NCBI RefSeq assembly: GCF_028649475.1
Contig: NZ_JAQSIP010000001.1
Span: forward strand, 620,001-684,000
Direction: 5' to 3'
Source of the DNA: Curvibacter cyanobacteriorum
GTDB taxonomy: Bacteria > Pseudomonadota > Gammaproteobacteria > Burkholderiales > Burkholderiaceae_C
DNA length: 64,000 nt
In this document: positions 24,292 to 31,731 of the stretch, piece after piece
Layout of the letters: each line of letters begins with the position of its first letter
Position numbering within the stretch: position 1 is the stretch's first letter
The notes under the pieces: generated by a model
Told to the model about the DNA's origin: nothing
Seen by the model: only the letters and a program-made list of their open reading frames with translations
The model's database searches: none
Position numbers and translations under genes: made by a program

Positions 24292-24933
24292 TCAGCCGGC
24301 GTCGGGTTGGCGCCCAGGCGCCGCGTCGGCAAAGGCCGGCAGGGCGGCGCACGCGGCGTCGATGGCGCTCAGGCGGGGCCAGCGGCCCAGGTCCACCTGG
24401 AAGCGGCGTGCGCTCTCGATCTGCGGCACCAGGGTGACGTCGGCCAGCGTGGGGCGGTCACCGAAGCAGAATCTGCCCCGTTGCGGGTCGGCCGCGAGCA
24501 GGGCCTCCAGCGCGTCGAAGCCGTCGCTGATCCAGCGCCCGCACCAGGCGTTGATGGCGGCCTCGTCGGCGCCAAACTGGTGGCGCAGGGTTTCGAGGAT
24601 GCGGCGGTTGTTGACCGGGTGGATGTCGCAGGCCACCAAGGCGGCCAGCGCGCGCACCCGGGCCCGGCCGGCGGCGTCGGTGGGCAGCAGGGGCGGCTGG
24701 GGGTGGGTTTCTTCGAGCCACTCGAGGATGGCGGGGGTCTGGATCAGCACCTCGCCGCCGTCGAGCACCAGGGCGGGCACCAGGCCCTGGGGGTTGACGG
24801 CCTTGAAGGCCGCGCCCAGGTGTTCGTCCCGGCGCAGGTCGACGGCCAGGTACTCGGGCTTCAGGCCCTTGAGGTTGAGCGCGATGCGCAGCCGGTGGGA
24901 GGTGCCGCTGCGAAAGAAGTTGTAGAGCTTCAT
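24292..24933 (-). CDS. nagL: Maleylpyruvate (maleylacetoacetate) isomerase, zeta-class GST
   Basis: 213 aa glutathione S-transferase of the zeta class. In a gentisate cluster the expected reaction is glutathione-dependent conversion of maleylpyruvate to fumarylpyruvate. The glutathione-site segment is FFRSGTSHRLRIALNLKGL (zeta-type Ser near residue 9), followed by NPQGLVPALVLDGG and IQTPAILEWLEE. The C-terminal domain has CDIHPVNNRRIL, typical of the maleylacetoacetate/maleylpyruvate isomerases. It starts 10 nt after the hydrolase gene. Sequence alone does not separate maleylacetoacetate from maleylpyruvate as substrate; the adjacent gentisate dioxygenase decides. Confidence 0.9.
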   Translation of the reverse strand: MKLYNFFRSGTSHRLRIALNLKGLKPEYLAVDLRRDEHLGAAFKAVNPQGLVPALVLDGGEVLIQTPAILEWLEETHPQPPLLPTDAAGRARVRALAALVACDIHPVNNRRILETLRHQFGADEAAINAWCGRWISDGFDALEALLAADPQRGRFCFGDRPTLADVTLVPQIESARRFQVDLGRWPRLSAIDAACAALPAFADAAPGRQPDAG

Positions 24934-24943
24934 GCCCAGGCCC

Positions 24944-25654
24944 TCACTCCGCCGCGCCAATGCGCAGGCTGATGGTGCCCACGCCCGCGACATGGCCCTC
25001 GATCAAGTCACCGGGCAGCACGGCGCCCACGCCTTCCGGGGTGCCGGTGTAGATCAGGTCACCTGGCTGCAGGTGGTAGAACTGGGACAGGTCGGCGATG
25101 ATTTCGCGCAGGTTCCAGATCAGTTTGTCGACATCCGACTTTTGCTTGGTGTCGCCATTGACGCTGAGCGCGATCTCGCCTTGCTCGATCACCTGGCCCG
25201 GCAGCGGCACCACGGTGCCACAGACGGACGATTGCTCGACGTCCTTGCCCAGGTCCCAGGGGCGGCCCTTGTCGCGGGCCACCAGTTGCAGGTCGCGCCG
25301 GGTCATGTCCAGGCCTGGCGCGTAGCCGTAGATCAGCTCGTGCGCGTCTTCGGCCCGCACCCGGAAGCCCGGCTTGCCCACCACCAGCACCAGCTCCATC
25401 TCGAAGTGGAAGTTGCTGGTGCCCGGTGGGTAGGCCACGGTGGCGCCGCTCTCGACCAGGGTCTGAGGCGCCTTGGTGAAGTAAAACGGCCGCTCGACGG
25501 TCTTGTCGACCGGCTTGCCCATCTCGATGGCGTGGGCGTGGTAATTGCGGCCAACAAAAAACAGGCGGTTGATCGGCAGGCGCTGGCGGCTGCCCTGCAC
25601 GGGCAGGGACTGAACGGCGGGCGGGTTCCAGAGGTAGGTGGGTTCGGTGCTCAT
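24944..25654 (-). CDS. nagK: Fumarylpyruvate hydrolase (FAH family)
   Basis: 236 aa fumarylacetoacetate-hydrolase-fold enzyme. It should cleave fumarylpyruvate to fumarate and pyruvate, the last step of the gentisate route. Metal ligands are in FHFEMELVLVVGK (Glu-x-Glu) and PGLDMTRRDLQ (Asp). FVGRNYHAHAIEMG and LIYTGTPEGVGAVLPGD are conserved family segments. ATG 25654 is used; an in-frame TTG two codons earlier is less likely. It lies between the dioxygenase and isomerase genes. Confidence 0.92.
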   Translation of the reverse strand: MSTEPTYLWNPPAVQSLPVQGSRQRLPINRLFFVGRNYHAHAIEMGKPVDKTVERPFYFTKAPQTLVESGATVAYPPGTSNFHFEMELVLVVGKPGFRVRAEDAHELIYGYAPGLDMTRRDLQLVARDKGRPWDLGKDVEQSSVCGTVVPLPGQVIEQGEIALSVNGDTKQKSDVDKLIWNLREIIADLSQFYHLQPGDLIYTGTPEGVGAVLPGDLIEGHVAGVGTISLRIGAAE

Positions 25655-25705
25655 GGGCAAAACAAGGGGTGGGTGGTCAGCAGGGAGGTTTCAATTCGAG
25701 GGGGC

Positions 25706-26740
25706 TCAGCGCGTTTCGTAAACGCCCAGCTTGCGGTGCAGTGGCGACTCGTCGGCAATGAACACAAAGGCCGGTGCGCTGGCCGAGGCGTTGACCAAGG
25801 TGATGGGCGTGTAGCCGGGCGCGCAGCAGGTGTCGGCCTCGGCGAGGTCAAACACCTGCTCCTCAATGCGCACCTGGGCGCCGCCCTCGATCACATGGAA
25901 CACGCTGGCCGGCGAGCGGGCGGGCAGGTTCAGGGTTTGGCCCGGGCGCAGCATCAAGGCATAAAAGCCCAGGATGTTTTCGGCGTCGCCGCCGGTGGCG
26001 GGGTTGCTGTAGGTCAGTTGCACGGCGTCCAGCGTGGGTTGGTCGGCGGCCAGGGCCTGCAGCGCAGCGCGTGCCTCGACCCAGGGGTAGCGCAACATCG
26101 GGTAGGCCTTGCGGCTGCGCTCAAAGACGGGGGTGGGCAGCAAACCGCCATGGGCGTGGCTGCGGTGGCCGCTGCCGGGGTGCACGGTCTGGCGCGGTCC
26201 GTCCACGTGGTAGGACGCCTCCATGTAGTGAACCAGGGGCAGGTCCAGCACATCGAGCCAGACCACGGGCTCGCTGCCGTCGTGGCCGTGTTCGTGCCAC
26301 AGGCCGGTGGGGGTGAGGATCAGGTCGCCCCGGCTCATGGGGCATTTTTCGCCGTCCACCGTGGTGTAGGCGCCTTCACCCTCGACGATCATGCGCACCG
26401 CGTTGGGGGTGTGGCGGTGCGACGGCGCCCACTCGCCCGGCAGCAGCAACTGCATGCCCAGGTAGATGGCGGCGCTGGCCTGCATCTTGTCGAGGCCGTG
26501 GCCCGGGTTGGCCAGCACCAGCACGCGGCGCTCGGCTTTTTCGATCGGTGTCAGCTGGCCGGCTTGCATCAGCAGCGGGCGCAAGGCCTGGTAGGACCAG
26601 GCGGTGGCACGTGTGTTGGGGCGCGGTTTGCCGGGTGGCAAGACGGCGCGCAGGCTGGGCCACAGCGGTACCAGGTTCTGTGCCTTCAACGCGTCGCGGT
26701 AGTCTTGGGGCAGGTCTTCGAGGCGGCCAAGTTCGTTCAT
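25706..26740 (-). CDS. nagI: Gentisate 1,2-dioxygenase
   Basis: 344 aa bicupin. It opens the gentisate ring with O2 to give maleylpyruvate. The N-terminal cupin holds the Fe(II) ligands in PSHRHTPNAVRMIVEGEGAY (His-x-His near residues 107-109) and the later histidine in PTGLWHEHGHDG. The second cupin (ARSPASVFHVIEGGAQVRIE) is conserved but less ligand-like, as in known enzymes. Size matches gentisate dioxygenases (about 340-360 aa) and the motif spacing argues against 1-hydroxy-2-naphthoate dioxygenase, a related alternative. It starts 10 nt after the hydroxylase gene. Confidence 0.94.
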   Translation of the reverse strand: MNELGRLEDLPQDYRDALKAQNLVPLWPSLRAVLPPGKPRPNTRATAWSYQALRPLLMQAGQLTPIEKAERRVLVLANPGHGLDKMQASAAIYLGMQLLLPGEWAPSHRHTPNAVRMIVEGEGAYTTVDGEKCPMSRGDLILTPTGLWHEHGHDGSEPVVWLDVLDLPLVHYMEASYHVDGPRQTVHPGSGHRSHAHGGLLPTPVFERSRKAYPMLRYPWVEARAALQALAADQPTLDAVQLTYSNPATGGDAENILGFYALMLRPGQTLNLPARSPASVFHVIEGGAQVRIEEQVFDLAEADTCCAPGYTPITLVNASASAPAFVFIADESPLHRKLGVYETR

Positions 26741-26750
26741 GTTGTGATCC

Positions 26751-27953
26751 TCATGCGCTCAAGCAGTTGCTGACGTTCCAGCCATACAGCCACTCCATGG
26801 CGTCGTAAAAACGCTCGGGGCTGCGGCCTTTCCACAAATCGTTGCGCACCAGGCGCTCCACGCCCTTGGCGTGGTAGAGGCGGCCCATCTCGCGGCCGGA
26901 CAGCACGATGCGCGCGGTGCGCGGGATGCGCGAGCGCTCGTACTGGGCAAAGGCACGCGGCAGGTCGTTGCCGTTGACGCGCAAGGCCTCGCCCAGCGTG
27001 ACCGCGTCTTCGAGGGCCATGCAGGCACCCTGGGCCATGTACTGCGTGGTGGGGTGGGCGGCGTCGCCGAGCAGGGTGGCGCGGCCAAACGTCCACTGCG
27101 CCACGGGCTCGCGGTCGGCCGTGGCCCAGCGGCGCCAACTCTTGGGCAGGTCGATCAGTTGGCGCGCCTTGGGGCAGATGCCCTGGAAGTAGCTCTGGAC
27201 TTCCTCCTTGCTGCCATCGGTGACGCCCCATTCCTCCTGCTGGCGGCTGTGGAAGGTCACCACCACGTTGTACTGTTCGCCGCCCCGCAGGGGGTAGTGC
27301 ACCAGGTGGCAGTTGGGCCCGACCCAGATGCTGGCCGCGTTCCACTGCAGGTCGGCCGGGAAGTCGGCCTTGTCGACCACGGCACGGTAGACCACATGGC
27401 CAGTGACACGGGCCGGGTCGTTGAGGTACTGGGCCCGCACCACCGATTTGACGCCGTCGGCCCCGATCACGGCCACCCCGTGGTGGGCCTGGCCGTTTTG
27501 GTCATGCACGGTCACGCCGGAAGCGTCCTGCTCGATGCGGGTCACGCGGGTGGAGGTCACAAACTCGACCTGACCGGTTTCCTGGACGCCCTCCAGCAGG
27601 GCGTTGTGCACGTCCACCCGGTGGATCACCGCGTAGGGGTTGCCGAAGCGCTGGCGGAAAGCCTCACCGGTCGGGATCTTGCCGACCTGGTACTCGTCGA
27701 GCGCATCGTGCATGACCATGTAGTCGGTGAACACCGCGCGGCTGCGCGCTTTCTCGCCCACGCCCAGCGCGTCAAAGGCATGGAAGGCGTTGGGGCCGAG
27801 CTGGATGCCGGCACCGATCTCGCCCAGCTCGGCGGCTTGCTCAAGCACCTTGACCTGGAAACCCTGGCGCACCAGGGACAAGGCCACGGCCAGGCCGCCA
27901 ATGCCGCCACCGGCGACGATCACCGGGGCCTGGGGACTGTGGGGAGGGGACAT
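26751..27953 (-). CDS. nagX: 3-hydroxybenzoate 6-hydroxylase (FAD monooxygenase)
   Basis: 400 aa class A flavin monooxygenase. It should add a hydroxyl to 3-hydroxybenzoate at C6, using NADH and O2, to give gentisate. Three motifs are present: the FAD GxGxxG (VIVAGGGIGGLAVALSL, residues 11-27), the DG motif (VIGADGVKSVVRAQYL) and the GD motif (ATLLGDAAHPTTQYMAQGA). The region near VYRAVVDKADFP and the C-terminus WLYGWN are typical of 3HB 6-hydroxylases. Salicylate 1-hydroxylase is related, but a gentisate ring-cleavage gene 10 nt downstream supports the 6-hydroxylase. First gene of the operon, divergent from a MarR regulator. Symbols here follow the Polaromonas nag naming and are by analogy. 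Confidence 0.9.
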   Translation of the reverse strand: MSPPHSPQAPVIVAGGGIGGLAVALSLVRQGFQVKVLEQAAELGEIGAGIQLGPNAFHAFDALGVGEKARSRAVFTDYMVMHDALDEYQVGKIPTGEAFRQRFGNPYAVIHRVDVHNALLEGVQETGQVEFVTSTRVTRIEQDASGVTVHDQNGQAHHGVAVIGADGVKSVVRAQYLNDPARVTGHVVYRAVVDKADFPADLQWNAASIWVGPNCHLVHYPLRGGEQYNVVVTFHSRQQEEWGVTDGSKEEVQSYFQGICPKARQLIDLPKSWRRWATADREPVAQWTFGRATLLGDAAHPTTQYMAQGACMALEDAVTLGEALRVNGNDLPRAFAQYERSRIPRTARIVLSGREMGRLYHAKGVERLVRNDLWKGRSPERFYDAMEWLYGWNVSNCLSA

Positions 27954-28025
27954 GGGGGCTTCCTTTCGAGACGGTGACCAACAGGCCTTACATCAGCCGT
28001 GTGCTGATAGACAGTATGCTGACGA

Positions 28026-28053
28026 TTGTGTGGATTAGAATCAAATTCCACAA
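28026..28053. promoter_or_regulatory. Candidate MarR operator upstream of the gentisate operon
   Basis: In the 154-bp gap between the hydroxylase and MarR genes, TTGTGTGGATT (28026-28036) and AATTCCACAA (28044-28053) form an imperfect dyad with one extra base in the left arm. A dyad of this size in a divergent promoter is a typical MarR site. The repeated CTGATAGACAG / GCTGACGA stretch just before it may hold the promoter. No tested evidence; read from sequence only. Confidence 0.35.
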
Positions 28054-28107
28054 GTCCGTACAAACCCTTGGCCCTGCTGGCCGCCCCTTGTCTGTCCGCT
28101 TTCGTTC

Positions 28108-28611
28108 ATGCCCGCCCGTTCAATGAGCTCGACCCCGTCGCTGGAAGACCTGCCTGGTTTTCACATCCGTCGCTTGCAGCAGATTGCCGTGGCGGTGTTT
28201 TTGGAAGAGACGCAGGAGCATGGCGTGACCCCTGTGCAGTACGCCGCCCTGGCCGCTGTGCAACGCCAGCCGGGCGTGGACCAGCGCACGCTGGCACGCA
28301 CGATCGGCTTCGACACCTCGACCATCGGCAGTGTGATTGACCGCCTCGAAGCGCGGGGCTGGATGCAGCGCAATGCCTCGCCCACTGACCGGCGCGTGCG
28401 CATGCTGACCCTCACCGACGACGGGGTGGCGCTGTTGCAGGCCGTGGAGCCCGGCATGTTGCGCGCGCAGGCCCGCATGCTGGAGCCGCTGCCCGAGGCC
28501 CAACGGGCCGTGTTCATGGGCATGCTGCGGGTGCTGGTGGATGGCAACAATGAGCTGAGCCGCGCGCCCAGTGCGCCCAGTGCGCCCCTGTCCGGGCACG
28601 TCACCGACTGA
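28108..28611 (+). CDS. MarR-family transcriptional regulator of the gentisate operon
   Basis: 167 aa winged-helix regulator. The recognition region is readable: VTPVQYAALAAVQRQPGVDQ, then RTLARTIGFDTSTIGSVIDR, then LEARGWMQRNASPTDRRVRM with the wing DRR. Long N- and C-terminal helices for dimerisation flank it. The C-terminal 20 residues are Ser/Ala/Pro-rich. An in-frame ATG five codons later is an alternative start. It is divergent from the 3-hydroxybenzoate hydroxylase gene and probably represses the operon until an aromatic acid binds; a MarR-type repressor controlling a 3HB/gentisate operon is known from Polaromonas. Confidence 0.92.
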   Translation: MPARSMSSTPSLEDLPGFHIRRLQQIAVAVFLEETQEHGVTPVQYAALAAVQRQPGVDQRTLARTIGFDTSTIGSVIDRLEARGWMQRNASPTDRRVRMLTLTDDGVALLQAVEPGMLRAQARMLEPLPEAQRAVFMGMLRVLVDGNNELSRAPSAPSAPLSGHVTD

Positions 28612-28940
28612 CCTGCCCGGGCCGGGCCGCCCAGCTGCCCTCCGGCGGCGCCCTCTACACCACCTCCGACAGCGCCTCCGACCGCTTCACCGCGCCAGCC
28701 CCGGCACCGCGTGGCGTGGGGTGGGGTGGGGCGGGCGTTCGGGCGCCCTCAATTCCGGGCGGTGGCCCTGTGGGTGTTGGTTGCCGGAGGGCGGCCTTCA
28801 CCGAGGCCTCTTGAAGGTGGCCGTGGCGGGCGCAGCCCCAGCGGTCGGGGGGAGCATGAGGGGCGGTACACCGGGCTGTCAGCGGGCGCTGGTGCCGCAG
28901 CGCCCCGGCAAGGCGAAGCCTTGAGAACGCGGTAAAAGCC
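28612..28940. other. Non-coding stretch after marR
   Basis: No gene with recognisable protein features is seen on either strand. The sequence is very GC-rich, with runs such as GTGGGGTGGGG and short open frames of biased composition (Gly/Arg/Pro). It merges into the tandem-repeat array that follows. Confidence 0.6.
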
Positions 28941-29036
28941 GAGCTAGACGGAGCTAGACGGAGCTAGACGGAGCTAGACGGAGCTAGACGGAGCTAGACG
29001 GAGCAAGACGGAGCAAGACGGAGCAAGACGGAGCAA
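28941..29036. repeat. 10-bp tandem repeat array (GAGCTAGACG / GAGCAAGACG)
   Basis: Six perfect copies of GAGCTAGACG (28941-29000) are followed by three of GAGCAAGACG (29001-29030) and a partial copy GAGCAA (29031-29036). The T-to-A change separates two blocks, which suggests separate expansions of two variants. Each of the first six units carries CTAG, a tetranucleotide that is scarce in many bacterial genomes. There are no spacers, so this is not a CRISPR array. It lies in the gap between marR and the CMD-domain gene. Confidence 0.95.
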
Positions 29037-29074
29037 GGCTGCCACCAGCCTCTGAAAAGTGCAAACGTCCCGGG

Positions 29075-29130
29075 CGACCAAGCGACCAAGCGACCAAGCG
29101 GCCAAGCGGCCAGGTGGCCAGGTGGCCAGG
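29075..29130. repeat. 8-bp tandem repeat array (CGACCAAG and variants)
   Basis: Seven head-to-tail 8-mers are readable: CGACCAAG three times, CGGCCAAG, CGGCCAGG, then TGGCCAGG twice. Consecutive units differ by one base at a time, as if the array drifted during expansion. It starts 38 bp after the 10-bp array, making two unrelated short repeats side by side in one gap. From 29131 to 29262 nothing coding is seen. Confidence 0.9.
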
Positions 29131-29262
29131 CGCCAAGGCCGGCACGCGCTTGGGGCCGGCTTGCTGTGCCGCGGGCGCGGGGGATGCCTCACGGGCGCCC
29201 GCGCACCGTCGACCCTGAGGCCGTGGCGCGGCCCGCGCGGCGCCATTTGGGACCCGCAGGCC

Positions 29263-30363
29263 TCAGCCGCCGACGACGGGCTCGCCGAGGTTCAGCATCA
29301 AGCGGTTGGCCCAGGCAAAAATGGCCACGGCGTGGATCAGGTCCAACACCTCGAGGTCATTGAGGCCCGCGGCGCGCACGGCCTGCAGGTCCTGGGCCCC
29401 GAAGGCCGCCGGGTCTCGGGTCAGGGCGATCGAGAGGTCGACGATGGCGCGTTCACGGGCGTTGGTGCCTGCGCCCTCCGGCTGCTCAAAGACCTGGGCA
29501 ATCACGTCATTGCGCTTGGTCAGTTGCTCAAAGCGTTGCGCGTGCACTGACGCGCAGTACACACAGCCATTGACGCGCGACACCACGGCGCTGGCCAGTT
29601 CGCGCTCGGCCCGCGACAGGCCCCCCGGCGCGTACATGATCGCGTTGAAGACGGTCGACCGCTCCTGCAGGATGCGCGGCTGTTGGGTCAGCAGCAGGTA
29701 GTAGTCCGAGCTGCGGGCCTTGGGGTGGCTGGTGTCCAACACGGCCAGCTGTTCGGGTGTGGCCTGGGCCAGGTCCAGCACCGGCAGCCAGGCTTTCCAG
29801 CCCAGGGTGGCGCTGGTGAAGCCCTTGATGTTGAGCACCTGGCCCGGCGGTGGCAGGTGGGCCGGGTGCACGAAAGGCGCCTCGTCGGCGGTCGCCGGGG
29901 TCACCTCGGTGCTGCCCAGGGCCTGGATGGCCTGCAAACCGGCCAGCACGCGCACCTGGTAGCTGACATAGGCGATCAACTGCGCCAGGGCCACGCTGTC
30001 GGCGGTGCTGAAGCCCGCCTCGGGCAGGCGCAGCAGGGCCTCGCGGTCACCGGCCAAAGGGTCCACCGTCAGGGTGTGCGCGAAGGTGCGGGCGGCGGCC
30101 AGCCGGCCCGAATCCTGCACCGGCCCGTGCTCGCGCAAGGCCTGGGCATAGTGGGCGCTCAGGGCCTCGACGCCCACGGTCTGGGCCATCGACAAGGCCA
30201 CATGCAGGCGTTCGCCCAGGCTCAGGCCCGGCAGGGCCGGGTCGAACAGGGCCTGGTGGCTGCCTTGGGTGGCGGCCACGACTTTGTCGCGCTGGTGGCG
30301 GGTGGTGTAGAGGGCATCGGTCGGGGCCAGGGGCACCAGGGAATCCATCAAGTCTGTGCTCAT
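29263..30363 (-). CDS. Fused double AhpD/CMD-domain protein (peroxidase-like)
   Basis: 366 aa with two carboxymuconolactone-decarboxylase/AhpD-like halves. The N-terminal half (LSLGERLHVALSMAQTVGVE, then LSAHYAQAL) has no Cys pair. The C-terminal half (from about residue 180) has the AhpD redox site VVSRVNGCVYCASVHAQRF, with Cys-x-x-Cys near residue 266 and the following His. It resembles the paired families named for Avi_7170 (CMD domain) and Avi_7169 (alkylhydroperoxidase domain), which from memory are neighbouring genes beside peptide ABC transporters elsewhere; here they appear joined. It is the last gene of a nine-gene operon and may reduce peroxides made by the operon's flavin monooxygenase; the true substrate is unknown. 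Confidence 0.83.
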   Translation of the reverse strand: MSTDLMDSLVPLAPTDALYTTRHQRDKVVAATQGSHQALFDPALPGLSLGERLHVALSMAQTVGVEALSAHYAQALREHGPVQDSGRLAAARTFAHTLTVDPLAGDREALLRLPEAGFSTADSVALAQLIAYVSYQVRVLAGLQAIQALGSTEVTPATADEAPFVHPAHLPPPGQVLNIKGFTSATLGWKAWLPVLDLAQATPEQLAVLDTSHPKARSSDYYLLLTQQPRILQERSTVFNAIMYAPGGLSRAERELASAVVSRVNGCVYCASVHAQRFEQLTKRNDVIAQVFEQPEGAGTNARERAIVDLSIALTRDPAAFGAQDLQAVRAAGLNDLEVLDLIHAVAIFAWANRLMLNLGEPVVGG

Positions 30364-30372
30364 GGGGGGCTT

Positions 30373-31719
30373 TCAGTGAGAAGTGTTGGGGGGGCAGGCC
30401 TGCGCCGCCGCGTGGTCGGCCACGGCCTGTTGCAAAAAGGCCAGCACGGCCGTCCATGAGGCCTGATCGGCCTGGGCGTTGGCGGCCGGTTGGCCGCCGG
30501 TGGTGCTGAGCCGGCCGGACACCGGGTGGGCATAGGTCAGCTGGGTGGTCGGCACGGTGGGGAAGACGATGCTGTGGCCGGCCTCCGGCGCGTCCACCTG
30601 CTGCACGGGCCAGCGGTGTTGGTGCTGGGCCAGGCGGTCGACCACCATGCGGCTGTACAGGCTGGAGGGCCAGGAGCCATCGTCGCCGGCGCTCAGCAGC
30701 AGCACCGGTCCCTGGATGCGTTCCACCGGGATGCGGGCGCGCTCCACGGCGTCGGGGTCTTGCAAGGAGGTCAGCAGGGCCGCGGCGTGCCGGCGTGGTT
30801 CGGGTCCGTGGTCCCAAGGCGCCCAGGTGGCCGTGCGGTTGTCGGTCCAGATGTGGGGAATCGGCTGGCCGTGGTGTAGCCAGGCCCAGCCTTCGCGGCC
30901 CAGCGCCGGGTCGCAGGCGTTCTGTGCACAGTTGACCACCGCCGACGGCACATAGCCAATGACGGCCGACACCAGCGTCGGGAAGCGCGACCCCAGCAGC
31001 AGCACCAGTTCGCCGCCGCGCGACTGGCCGCTGAGCGCGACAAACCCGTGGGCGGGCCGCAGTTCGCGGTGCAGCCAGTGCAGCGCCGTCTCAAAGTACT
31101 CCAGCGGCGTGTTGGAGATGTAGTCCGACAGGCCAGGGGCCTTGAAGTAGCCCAGTGCCAGCGCGGCATAGCCGCGCGAGGCGTACAGCGCGCCGCGGGC
31201 CTCGTTGATGCCGCCTCCCGAGCCATTGAGCACCAGCACCGCCGGGTGCGGGCCTGGTCCGGCCGGGGTCCAGAGGCTGCCGACCAGGCCGTGCTCGCGC
31301 ACTTCGCGGCGCTGCACACCGGGCCCCGCCAGTTGTTGCACCAACAGGGCCTGGGCGAGGGTGTCCGGGCCTCGGTGCAGGCTCAGGGTGGTGTGCAGCG
31401 CGGCACCGGGTTCGGCCGGGAACACCTCGCGCGAAGCGCCCGGCGCCGTCGGGGCCTGGGCCCAGATCAGGCCCAGCGCCGACACCCCGGTGTAGGCGGG
31501 CACGGGCAGGGCCAGGGGGGCATCGCGCGACAGGTCCAGCGTGCCGTTGGCGTCGGCCTGAAAATGCGCCTCGGCCTGCCACAGCACGCCGGGGCCGCGC
31601 ACGGTGCGGCTTTGCAGGCGCACGGTTTCACCGGGGCGCAGACCGCTGGCACGGATCTGGCGCGGCTCGTCGATCAGCGCGTCCGCGGGTTCGACCCGAA
31701 GTTGGGGCGTGAGGCTCAT
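30373..31719 (-). CDS. BAAT / acyl-CoA thioesterase-like alpha/beta hydrolase
   Basis: 448 aa. The N-terminal beta-sandwich (residues 1-130; VRLQSRTVRGPGVLWQAEAH) is of the acyl-CoA thioester hydrolase/bile acid-CoA:amino acid N-acyltransferase type. The C-terminal alpha/beta hydrolase has nucleophile motif FVALSGQSRGGELVLLLG (Ser near residue 233), a later acidic segment LLLSAGDDGSWPSSLYSRMV and DAPEAGHSI for the histidine. The Gly-rich oxyanion segment is VLVLNGSGGG. It has no signal peptide, so it should act in the cytoplasm on a thioester or ester that the adjacent importer and monooxygenase supply. The exact substrate cannot be read. Ten nt separate it from the CMD-domain gene. Confidence 0.85.
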   Translation of the reverse strand: MSLTPQLRVEPADALIDEPRQIRASGLRPGETVRLQSRTVRGPGVLWQAEAHFQADANGTLDLSRDAPLALPVPAYTGVSALGLIWAQAPTAPGASREVFPAEPGAALHTTLSLHRGPDTLAQALLVQQLAGPGVQRREVREHGLVGSLWTPAGPGPHPAVLVLNGSGGGINEARGALYASRGYAALALGYFKAPGLSDYISNTPLEYFETALHWLHRELRPAHGFVALSGQSRGGELVLLLGSRFPTLVSAVIGYVPSAVVNCAQNACDPALGREGWAWLHHGQPIPHIWTDNRTATWAPWDHGPEPRRHAAALLTSLQDPDAVERARIPVERIQGPVLLLSAGDDGSWPSSLYSRMVVDRLAQHQHRWPVQQVDAPEAGHSIVFPTVPTTQLTYAHPVSGRLSTTGGQPAANAQADQASWTAVLAFLQQAVADHAAAQACPPNTSH

Positions 31720-31731
31720 GGCCGTTGCGCC

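Noticed and set aside
26751-27953. Salicylate 1-hydroxylase as the identity of the FAD monooxygenase
   Set aside because: That enzyme gives catechol, but the operon continues with gentisate dioxygenase, isomerase and fumarylpyruvate hydrolase, so 3-hydroxybenzoate 6-hydroxylation fits better.
28941-29130. Possible CRISPR array
   Set aside because: Units are 8 or 10 bp with no spacers and no cas genes are near.
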